Of a stretch of DNA of 64,000 bases, positions 24,363 to 34,600 are shown piece by piece; the first letter of the stretch is position 1, and every line of letters begins with the position of its first letter. A program made the translations under genes and the position numbers. This DNA comes from Pleodorina starrii (Eukaryota > Chlorophyta > Chlorophyceae > Chlamydomonadales > Volvocaceae), in contig BRXU01000027.1 in assembly GCA_030267565.1 (NCBI GenBank), forward strand, positions 295,001 through 359,000. Reading direction: 5' to 3'. The notes below the pieces were generated by a model. That model was not told where the DNA came from and did no database searches. It worked only from the letters and a program-made list of their open reading frames with translations.

Positions 24363-26717
24363 GTTACAGTATCTGACCGGGCCCTGACGCTGGCCAGGGG
24401 CTGCTAACCCAGCCCCGACGGAAAGACCGCCTAAGCACTCTCCCCCTTGCGGTGGGAGAAGGGCGTGAGGGGCCGCTACCCCCTCCTGCTCGACGCAGAG
24501 CTGGCTGCGTCATACACCCCATATACGGGTGTACGGCGCAGCGGCTCCCCAAAGGCTTGAGCTCACAGCCTGCCTTATACGGCAGCTGGGCCCTTCGTCC
24601 GCACAAACAGCAGTCGCGCCGGCACACTACGCGGCGCCCGCGCTGTCCTGCCCGCCCTGAAGTCCTTGCAGCGCCGGGGCGCCCGGCCGGCCTGCTACCG
24701 GCTGGCGGTGCTCCTGTGTGTGTGTGTGTGTGTGTGTGTATGGAGCGGAATGGCGCAACGAGGGACCCGGGTCGCCCTCCCTCCCTTCGTCGCATCCCCC
24801 CCTTCGGATCCCGAGGGTGTCGATGGCATTTGGCCCTCAGATGCTGCCCTGTGAACTGCCGTACAATTGATAGGTCCGCGACCAACCTCCCAAACCTGAC
24901 AGATCCACCATTCGGGCTCTGACCCCCTCCTTCCCCCCACACCCAAAACCCACACACACCCCGAAGGTGGTCAGCCACACCTCCAAGGACGGTCTGAGCT
25001 GGGAGCAGCCACCCGCGGGATTCGTCAGCAGCGGCGGCCGCGGGCGCGACCCGCCGCCGCCGCCGGTGCCGTATGGCGGCGGCGGTGTGCGGCTGGGCGA
25101 GCGGGTGCAACAGCAACTCAAGGGCCTCCTCAGCGGCCTCACCGCCGCCGCCGCCGCAGCCAGAGGAGCGACTGAGCCGGCGGCGCAGCCGGAGCCAGAG
25201 CAGCAGCAGCAGCAGCAGCAGGGGGAGGAGCAGCGGGCGGCGGCGCACGAGCAGTCGCCGACCTCGTGCATCGCCACGTCCGCGGACTGGTGTGAGGTGA
25301 TGCAGGTACAGCGATGGGGAGAAGGGGGAAGGGAGACGGGAGGGAAGTGCGGGGGAGCGTGTGGGAGTGGGAGTGCGAGTGGGTGGTACCGTGGTAAAGG
25401 CGGGACGCGGCAGATGCGGATGACGGATGGGTTGGCGCCAGGGCTGGTGGGTGGTGGGGACCAGCGCCTCTGAGGGGTGCTGTGGGTTCGGAAGGTGTGG
25501 GATGGGGCTGGAGTGGGGTTGGACGGACCTTCCCAGTCCCCACGGAGGCGCGGATGGGCAGCTGCCGGACCGGCCCCCGTCCCAACCCCGGCCCCGGCTC
25601 GCCAAGGCTGCCTGCCTCGCGGCCGCGGCCCAACGCGAAGCTGCTCTCACCCGACCCCTTTATAAGATTTCGTTTCCGCCCCTCTCGCCCTCGCCCCGCC
25701 ACGCCCATGAACCTCCCTCCCCGACCTCCTCAGGTGGTGGATCTGGATTGGGAGCTGCAGCGGCGCGGCCTCAGCGCGGCGCAGGCGGCCGCACTGCTGG
25801 ATGCGGAGTTGAGCCTGCGACTGAGTGTGCACGTGGGGGCTAGGTGAGGTGGGTGGGTGGGTGGCTGGGCTTTGGGGTTGGAGAGGAGGGGGTGGGGAAT
25901 TGGGAGCGGGGGGTTTCGCGGCGTGAGCGGCACGGGGATTCAGTTTGGGGACGGGGGGGGTGCTGCAGTGGGGAGGCGGGGAGGCCATGGGCAGCTGGGC
26001 TGGTGGGCGGAAGGGCAGTGATGGGTAGGTGGACAGGAGATTCGGAAATCCCGCTACTCCGGGAAGCCGGGAAAGGAAAGGGGGCGGCAGTGGCGCTGGG
26101 AGCGCAGCGAGGCCCATCCTTGACGGGCGCAAGCAACCGGAGGGCGCGTCCTCCCTCCGCCCTCGTCGCCGTCCCAACGCCGCCCTCCGCTGGCCGCACT
26201 CACCGCTGCTTTCTACATTCTCCCCATTCCCCCACCCGCCCAACATGCACATCGCGCTTCGCACCACTTCAATCCCGCCCCTTTTGACGTGTGTGATTGG
26301 ACCCCCGCCGCCGCCGCCGCCAGGTCCGACTTCCGCGGCCAGTTCTCGGTGGGGCTGTTGCTCGACGAGGGCGACCCCAGCGGCGCGGTGCCGCAGATGC
26401 AGTCGTTCGTGATGCGCCCCGGCCGCTACAGCTTCTTCTCCGGGCGCGTGAGGTGCGAGGGACAGGACGGCTGGCTGCGGTTCGAGCACCGGGTGACAGC
26501 CTGTCCGCGCGGCTTCAGGCGCGCGCTGGTGCTGCTGCGCGGCCGCTGCGCGGGCGCGCCGCCGCCGCCGCCGGCGGCGGCGGAGGACGCGGCCGGGGAG
26601 CGGCCGGCGGTGGAGCCCGCGGAGGCCGAGTCTGGGGCTGGAGTCGCGGGGGCGCGGGCAGCACCGCCCGTGTTTTGTGGGGCCAAGTTTGCGTGTGCTG
26701 AGTTGGTGTTTGAGTGA
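23147..26717 (+). CDS. F-box protein with FBA-like C-terminal domain
   Basis: Predicted 443-residue protein from six exons joined in phase: 23147-23464, 23622-23714, 24163-24240, 24967-25305, 25734-25843 and 26324-26717. Residues ~58-105 form an F-box (ALPAELLQHIFNFLDID, PLVCKPWKAEV), the part that docks on SKP1 in SCF ubiquitin ligases. Exon 2 ends GRNFLRNP, the opening motif of the F-box-associated (FBA) domain of FBXO2/FBXO6/FBXO44/NCCRP1. Later blocks fit the same fold: WNRWKRDAW, SHTSKDGLSWEQPP, WCEVMQVVDLDWEL, LLDAELSLRLSVHVGAR, RGQFSVGLLL and GQDGWLRFEHRV. In animals FBA domains bind N-glycans of misfolded glycoproteins; whether this one does is inference. Exon 4 carries a low-complexity insertion with a Gln run, and the C-terminus an Ala/Pro insertion. 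Intron 3 (24241-24966) contains a repeat element. Confidence 0.8.
24284..24360. repeat. (GT)n microsatellite in intron 3 of the F-box gene
   Basis: A GT tract of about 75 bp directly precedes the duplicated element at 24361. A second short (GT)n tract lies at about 24715-24738. Confidence 0.95.
24361..24476 (+). repeat. dispersed repeat, copy A (inverted match at 28418-28530)
   Basis: The stretch from CGTTACAGTATCTGACCGGG to GGTGGGAGAAGGGCGTG equals the reverse complement of 28418-28530 with no difference seen. Both copies abut a (GT)n tract at the same end. This copy lies inside an F-box intron, in the same orientation as the gene. Confidence 0.9.
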
Positions 26718-28050
26718 GTGACGGCAGGGTGATCCGCAGCGAGGTGCGAGTTGGATGGCAATGTCCCTCCCTTTGCGAGGGCAGCTTCAGGATTTGCCCG
26801 CTTATTTGTATATCCACGGGTGTAACCTTGTGCACTTTGCGGAGAGGGGTGCTGGCGGAGGCATTGTGTGGGCGGGCGAGGATCAGCGCGTTCCGCACCG
26901 CATGGCAGGGGCGGGGGTTCGAGCAGCGGCTTGTGTACATACCTTGTTGGGGATGTGGGGTAGGGGTTGCGCCGAGTGTCGTCCCCACGGCTTGTCTGCC
27001 TGCAACGCCTCACAGCGCGAGGCCGACCCGCGTCGTTCCGTAAATGGTCCCCTTTCTGGAAAGACCGTTTGCATACTGCCGGTGTGGCGCGTTTGCTCCC
27101 AGCGGCCTGGCGGCCGCCGCAAGCACGGCGGTCTCAACAGAAGGGGGAGTGGCAGTGGTGGTGCAGCGGCCGCTGGGAGCTTGTCCTGGGTTGACATTCC
27201 AGCCGCGAGGTCCGATGACGACGACGACCACAACGTGCAGCCAGCCGGCCGTCGGCACAGCCCCGAACAGGAGGGGGTGGGTGCCGCAACACTTACCGTG
27301 TATGCATACATAATTACATACGTACATGTACATGGGAACGAAGCGCAGGTCGGTCTCGCCGCTCCGGTGACACGCACCTCGTGTGTGCCACCATGGGCCG
27401 CACGGCACTGGAACGAGGGCGGCAGCAGCCTTGACACGTCCACAGCGGTGTGTGCGTTCGGACCGTCAACAACACAGTTTCAACCCAGTTGACAAGTCCG
27501 CCGCTACACACCTCCAAACCCACACCCACACCCGTCAACAGTCGCACGCAACCCGGCGGGAAACCAGCTGAGCTTCAGCGCTGCCGTCGTTCAGCGCACT
27601 GCGGTTCCCACCACCGGTAAATACCGGTATTACACGAACTCCCAACCCCCCCATGGGAGTTGGCCCATACGAGAAATGAAAGAGGTCCATGCACATGCCT
27701 CCCCGCGCGGCCGATGATTCGCGGAGCGTTTTAAGCACCCGGTCGTCCCACATCTGTACAAGTGCACCCCACCCCCCACCCCCACGATCACACGCTTCGT
27801 GGAGAGCGGCGTCGGCCTCCTAACACGCCCTCTGGCCCTCCCAACACCCCCTCTCTCGACCACAATGGCCCGTGATGTGTTAAACACGGTGTTTTGAAAC
27901 GGCGCAGTCCTCTCTAAGCCAAGTGCTTCCACCCCCACAACCTCCTCATCGTTTGTCCACCTCACCACACCCTAAACCCCACACCACACAAACACACGCA
28001 TTGCCCTCACTGCCCTCTACCTCCTCGACAAGCCTCACGCCGCGCCCTCA

Positions 28051-28085
<35 letters not shown>

Positions 28086-28300
28086 CTAAGATCAGGCGGC
28101 GGCAGGCTTCCGAAGGACATAGGAGGTGGCAATGGCACCGGTGTGCGTGCCCTGGAGGATTACGCAGCTGTAGAGCATGCGTTCGGTGGACTGAGGACAG
28201 TAGGCGCCTGGGGCTAGCTTAGCTGGCACATGGACAATCAGGTGGACGCTGTCCTGTGACGATTACGGCGCAGCGGTTAGCACTTCCCGGTGCAGTGTGC
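26718..28300. other. 3' UTR of F-box gene and intergenic region
   Basis: No convincing coding exon is present. A TGTAA poly(A) signal lies at 26821-26825, about 100 bp after the F-box stop codon. The rest contains C-rich tracts and an (AC)n microsatellite at about 28050-28083, followed by the repeat cluster at 28308. Confidence 0.55.
26821..26825 (+). terminator. TGTAA poly(A) signal of the F-box gene
   Basis: TGTAA, the usual poly(A) signal of chlorophycean algae, lies 104 bp downstream of the F-box stop codon on the coding strand. Confidence 0.55.
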
Positions 28301-28307
28301 AGACAAG

Positions 28308-28417
28308 GTGGTACGCCCCTCCTCAACAGAGGAGTGCTTCGGCGGTCTCCCGTATGTGGGCGGGTTAGCGCCCCCGGCCAGTGTCGGCCCGGCAGATATG
28401 TAACAGTTACACACACA
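28308..28417 (-). repeat. dispersed repeat, diverged tandem copy
   Basis: This aligns with the adjacent copy B in the same order: GAGTGCTTCGGCGGTCT against GAGTGCTTAGGCGGTCT, GGGTTAGC against GGGTTAGC, GGCCAGTGTC against GGCCAGCGTC, and GCAGATATGTAACAG against TCAGATACTGTAACG. It ends in a short AC tract. It appears to be an older copy of the same unit. Confidence 0.75.
28407..28411 (-). terminator. candidate TGTAA poly(A) signal of the giant gene
   Basis: A minus-strand TGTAA lies about 190 bp past the stop codon at 28602-28604 and within the diverged repeat copy, so the repeat may supply the 3' end of this transcript. Confidence 0.35.
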
Positions 28418-28522
28418 CACGCCCTTCTCCCACCGCAAGGGGGAGAGTGCTTAGGCGGTCTTTCCGTCGGGGCTGGGTTAGCAGCCCCTGGCCAGCGTCA
28501 GGGCCCGGTCAGATACTGTAAC

Positions 28523-28530
<8 letters not shown>
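28418..28530 (-). repeat. dispersed repeat, copy B (inverted match at 24361-24476)
   Basis: Exact reverse complement of copy A. It is followed at 28524-28592 by an (AC)n tract, equal to the (GT)n tract that precedes copy A. This copy lies in the 3' UTR region of the giant minus-strand gene. Confidence 0.9.
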
Positions 28531-28593
<63 letters not shown>

Positions 28594-28601
28594 CGCCCTC
28601 G

Positions 28602-31600
28602 TCACGGCCGGCCCGGCTCCTGCGTGTACAGCTCCTTCATCATGCGCGCACATGTGCTCTGCGTCGCACTGTTCAGCTGCCGCAGCGACTCCATCAGCAC
28701 CGAAGACGTCGCCCTCCGCACCGCCGGCCGCGGCTGCGGCTCCGACTGCCGGAAGCCCGCCTGTCCCCCCCCGCCATGCGACCGTGCCGCCGCCGCGGTC
28801 GCTGCCGCAAACACCCCCATTCTCGGCGGCGGCGGCGCCGCCGCCGCTGCCCCTCCGACCGCCGCCAGCACGCCGTGCACGCCGCTTACCCCAGCCACCC
28901 GCCCTGGCCCCACCGCCACCGCCGGCTGCTGCCACAGCCGTTGCTGCTGTGCCCCGCCCGTCGCCGCCCCATGGATCACCCCCTCCGGTTGGCCGCTGCC
29001 TTGCCAGAGGTCCTCCTTGCCCAGTCTGCCCGCTGCCGCCCGGCCTCGTCCCGGGAGGCCCTCCTCCGGCCGCCAGGCCACCGGCCGCGCAGCCCTCGTC
29101 GGCGCACGGCTCGCCCCGTCCTCTTGTGGACGCACCTGCCCCTGCTCCTGCCCCTGCTCCTGCCCGCGCGGCCCCACTGCTGCAAGGAGCCCCGCCCCGT
29201 GACCCGTGCCCCGTGCAGCAGCTGTCCCCTGCTTCGCCACCCCGTGTAGCGTGTTGCCGTCGTCCGCGCGGCCGCGGTCGCGCGTGCCGGCTCCGAAACT
29301 GGCTGCGTCCACCAGCGCGATGGGGCCCACGAGCGTCGACGACAGGCGCGGCGGCCCCACCCGCGCAGCGGGGGCTGAGCTGGACGGAGCCAGCAGCGTC
29401 GACGACAGGCGCGGCGGAGCCACGACGGCGGTAGCGGGCGAGGCGGCAGCTGCGCGGTGCGCCGGCTGGGTGGCCGCGGCCGCGGCCACGGTGGCGGCAC
29501 GCTGCAGATATGGCGCCGCACTTGCAGCCGCCGCGGTTGCGGGCGCCGAGTGCAGCAGCGGCGGTGGAGCCGCGGGTGCGGGCTGCACTGGTGGGGCGCC
29601 GCTGTGCGCCAGGGCTGGGGCTGGGGCTGGGTTCGCCAAGCCCCTGGCGGCTAGCGGTCGCTGCGTGTGCTGCTGCAGCGGCGGCTGCGGCGGCAGCGGC
29701 TGTGGATGTGGCGGCTGGTGCGGCAGCTGACGCCGCTGCGTCGGCTGCTGCAGCGGCTCAGCAATGATGGATCCCAGCCACGGCTGCGCGTGCTGGCGGT
29801 GCGCCTGCGGCGGCGGCGGCTGCAGCGGTGCTGCCGGGTGAGCATGCAGCTGTGTCTGCGGCTGCGGCGGCAGCGGCTGTGGCCAGCCGCCGCCAGGCGC
29901 TGCCGGAGCCGGCTGCGGCAATTGCGAGGTGGAGCCGGCATGGGCCGCGGCCCGCTGCTGCGCCGCAGTGACAGCCTGGCCAGCCAGTGGTCTCGCGGCT
30001 GCCCCTGTGGGCGGAAGCCGGGAGCCGCCAACGGCGGCGGCAGCCTGCACGGCGCCCTCCGGTGGCTGCTGCCCCGCATGCACCTGCGCTTGGAGCTGCC
30101 ACTGCTGCCGCTGCTGGTCGCTGTGCTGCTCCCAGGGGTTACCGTGGCCGGTTGGGTCCGCCGGGTGGCCGTGGCTGTGGCTGTGCTGCTCCCACGGCTG
30201 GTCGGTGCGCTGCGCTAGGGCTGCCTCCCCTGATGGGCACTGGCCTCGATTTCCGGCCAGCTGCCACTGCCGCCGCCGCTGCTGCTGTTGCTGCTGCTGC
30301 CAACACAGCTGCTCGTGGCCTTGCAGTGGACGGTGGGCACCGGCAGCAGTAGCAGCGCTTGCAGGCCCAGCGTTAGGCGGCGCCGGAGCTGCTGCTGTGG
30401 CGGCGGGGTTGCAGGTCGCTGATGGGGCAGCGGCTGTGGCGGTTGCGGGCGGGGCAGCTGCTGCCATGGCTGCCCTTGCGGCTGCGGCATGTCTCCCCGC
30501 CATGTGTCCCCGCTCCTCGACCGCAGACGCGTTGTGGCCGGGCCGGGACCGCTGCAAATCCAGCTCGCCCCTCCGGCCCTCATCCTCCTCCTCCTCACCG
30601 CCCACCTCCGCCTCGTCGGAGCAAGCCAAGGACGACCTGGATTCGGTGGAGGTAGCGGCGGAGGAGCCCGAACCGGAGCTGTCGGGCCGGCGATCCGCGG
30701 CGCCCGCGCCCAACCCACGGCGGCGGCGCGGCGGCGACTCGGAACTGTCCTGCAGCGCAGCGTACCGGAGCGGCGCCCCCGACCCGGTCCCCACCCGGGC
30801 GCCAGACAGGCCGCTCGGACCGGCCGACGGCCGCCCCGCCGACGCGATCAGAAGCGAGCCGCCAGGGGCTGGCGTAGCAGCGTGGTCGCCTGGCGCCATC
30901 GGCGCCAGCGCCGCCGCCATCGGCGGCGGCACGGCCGGCTGCAGTGGCGTGGCCCAGCCACCAGGTGTGAATGACAGCCCCGATGCCGCTGGTCCCGGCT
31001 GCAGAGCTGCGGCTGCGGCGTGCAGCGGGTTTGTGCGGGGTGGGGGTGTAACTCCGGCGCCGGTGGCGAGCTGCCCTGCCGCCGTGGCCGCCGTAACGAC
31101 CTTTGGGCCGCACTGCACATTCGAGGGCGGCGGCGAGGCCGCGGTCGGCGCCGCTGCCCCCGCGCGACCGCCGGCGGCGCCAGTCAGGACCGGTGTAAGT
31201 GCAGCGGCGCCGCGCACTGCTGCCGCTGCGGGCTCGGTTTCTGCCGCCAGGCGGTGGTGCGCAGCACCACCGGTGGCGGCGGCTGCGGCTACTTCCGCAT
31301 CGGCGCGGCCTCGTGCGGGGCCGAGCTCGGAGGAGTTGGGGAAGTCGGGGAAGGAGAGCTGCGCCGCGATGAGGTCCACTCGCCGGTTGGCGCGCCGGTG
31401 CAGGTCCGGGCTGACGTCCTGCTCCGGCTCCTCGGGGTCCACGTCGCCCCTTTCCGCCCCCTCCTCGCCCTGCCTCCGCGCATCCCCGCCCGAGCCGCCG
31501 CGGCCTCCGCCCGCTGCTGCCTCGCCGGCGGAGTGGCAGCGGTCGCCGCTCGTCGTCGCCGTCGCGGGCGAGGCGCCGCTGGGCAGGCGGCTGCTGTCCG

Positions 31601-34600
31601 TCGTCTCGACCGTCCGCACCGTGTCCTCCTCCGGCCGTCGGTCCCGGTGGGCGTGGAGCCACGGCAGCAGCGCCAGCGGCACGGGCACCGGCACTGCGCG
31701 ACCGGCGGATGGCGGTTCCGCAGCCGGCGTGGGCGTGGGGGCCGATGCCGGAGCGGCGGCGTTGCCGGCAATGTGAAGCGGTGCCGGTGAGAGTGGTGGC
31801 GGTGCTTCTGCAGCTGCGGGCGGAGCCGGGGGTGATGTGCCGCCGGCGGCGGCGGCGGCGGCAGCGGCGGCGCTGTCCGGCAGGCGCGTGTGGGCGGCGT
31901 CACCTCCGCTGACGGCTGTTGTGGAGCCAGCTGCATCCCGGGTTCCGTGTTGCTGGCGCTTCCAAAGCTCCGGCGACTCGGGGGTGTAAGATGGCGGCTG
32001 CGGCTGTGGCTGAGTTTCCGGGCGGCCGCCATCCGCCCGGCCTACGCGGCGACCCAGGCCATGATCAGAGCCCAGGTGCTGATGCGGGTGCGGGTCCACC
32101 ACCGTCGCCGCTGCCGCCGCCGCGCGCGGCCAGTCGCCCGCCGTCGCCGCCGCCGCCGCCGAGTGCTCGCCGCATTCGCCACCACCACCGTTGCCACCGT
32201 CACCGCTACCGCTTGGCCCACCTCCACCGCCATCGCCTCCCCGGCCGCGCTCGGTGTTCCCACAGCTGCACCCCGCGCCGGGGCCCGCAGCCGCCGGCCG
32301 CTCCAGCTGCCCAAAGTACCCAAAGCCCAGTGCGACCTCAGCTCCGGCCTCCGAGCCGGAGGGCGAGTCGCTGCTGCCGGATGGCGGTGCGCCATCAGGG
32401 CTCGGCTGCCCCTGCTGCTGCCGCCGCCGCCCTTGTTCCCGCCGCTGCTGTTGTTGCAGCATCTCGCCAGCTTGGTGTTGGTGCTGGTGTGTCGACTGCG
32501 CAGCCGCGCCACCGGTCCCCGTCAGCAGGGGGCGCTGGTGCGCCGGCGGGGTGCGCATCCAGGTGGCCAGGTGCTCCTGGGAGGTCTCGCTGCTGAGCCC
32601 CGGCGACGACGAGGACGGCAACGGTGACGGCGACGACAGCGGCCCATGGGTCAGTCGGCCTTGTACGGCAGCGCCCGTGCCGCTGATCTCCCCGCCAACG
32701 AGCTCCGGCACCGACCCCGAGCAGCCGCCGCCCGAGGGGCCATCCTTCCCTCCACCGCCGCCGACGGCGCCATTGTCCCGGCCACTATCACCGGCAGCAC
32801 GGCTACACGCTCCCACTGTACCGGCGTCCACGACCTCAGCCGCTGCTGTTGCTGCTGCTGTTGCTGCTGTTGCTGCTGCAGCGCTGCAAGCCACGGGGTC
32901 CCAATCCTGAAGCGAGGCGCCGTAGGCTCGGAGGCGCCCCAGGCGCGCCGCCCCTGGCCGCATGGGCGGGGTGGCTTCGACCTCTGGCAGCACTGCCGCA
33001 GCCGCCGGACTGCTGCCGGTGCCGGAAGCAATCCCCAGCCCCTCCTGCTGGATCGTAACCGCAGCCCCGCTGCTGCTGCCGCCGCGGCCGCTCGCGCTCC
33101 CTGTGCCTGTGCTGGACTCACCGGGGCTGCTCCCGCCGCTACCTTTGACCGAGTATTCGCCCTCTTTCGGGAGGAGGACCTGGTCCGTGTCGACCCCCGG
33201 CCAGGCCGTCAGCGCGGGTGCCGCGGCCGGAGGCGGCAGCAGCTTGGACACCAGCGCCGGCCGAGAGAATGCAGTGGGGGCAGCGGCGGCGGCGACTACC
33301 GGTAGAATCGCGGGTCGGGGAGCTGCCGCCCGCGGCCCGCCCTTGGGCTGGACGCCCTCAGCCGAGCCTTCTACGCGGGGAACCACTCTATCCAACGCGA
33401 AAGGCGACTTGGGTGAGCGAGCCGCCAGGGGCGGCCGGAACGACGCTGCGTTGCCGCCTCTGCCGTGGCTGTCAGGCGGGAAGCTGTCAGCCGCGGCAGC
33501 GACCTCTGCCTCGGCCGCAGCGCGCTTCGGCGGAGACGCCGCGAACAGCAAGCGCCACGCAAGTTCGCAACCGGGCATCAGCGGCAGGCGGATGTCCTCC
33601 CCAGCGTCCGACATGGAAGCCGTCGGCTTGTCGGCAGCTGGGCCGTGCGGCTCTCTGTCGCCCCGCTCGCGCCCCTCTGCCACGGCGGCCGCTCCCTCCT
33701 GCACCGCTGCGGGCGCACCACTCGCGGGCTCGCAATCGCCACAGGCGCTGCGGGCCGTGGTTTTCGCGCTGGTGGCGACGCTGGAGCCGGGGCTGAGGAG
33801 CGTGACGTCGCAGCAGACGAGCACGGCGCCGCCGCCCGAGGAGCCGGCGCCGTCCGTGTGGCCGTCCATGTCCACCAGCTCTACCCCGCCGGGGGATGCA
33901 ACGATCGGCCGCACGACCGCAGCCGTCACGCCCACCTCCGCCCCCGCCAGCCCCGCAGCATCAGCAACCTCGGCAGCAGCCAGCGCGGCAGCCGTGCAGC
34001 CTGGCGCATGCCCCCAGCGGCCCAACCGGCTCCAAACGTCGACGAGCGACGCCCCAGTCCCGCTGTCAGCAGCGACCACAGCACCACCACCGCCGCCATC
34101 ACCAGCACCACCGCCAGCATGGCCATGGCAGACACCACCACGGCCCGCACACAACTGCGCAGCGCCGCCCTCGCCCGCCTGCGCAGCGCTGGAGGCAGGC
34201 GGAGATGCGGCAGCGGCGCCGCCCCGCTCACTCCTGCACTCGCCTGATGCGCTGCTGCAGCCCGAGGCGGGGTCCGGCACGGGCCCGCCGGGGCTTTGGC
34301 TCCGCGGCAACGGCGACGGCGGCAGCGGCAGCGACAGCTCCGCCGGTTCCTCAGCAGTCCCCTCCGCCTCTGCAGCGGCCCGCCTTAGCGGATCCGGTGA
34401 CGCCGCACAGGATCTGGCGGTCGTATACGGGAGTGTCCAAGACGGGGAGGCAGCGACCATGGATGCCGACCGAGCCGTAGTAGGGGCTGTCGGCTCCAGC
34501 CCACAGGCAGGGCTGACGCCTCCACACGGCCGGGAAGTGCTATCGCCGCCGCCGCCGCGCGGCGCCCCGCCGTCCGCCTCCATCCTGATCCATCCGATCT

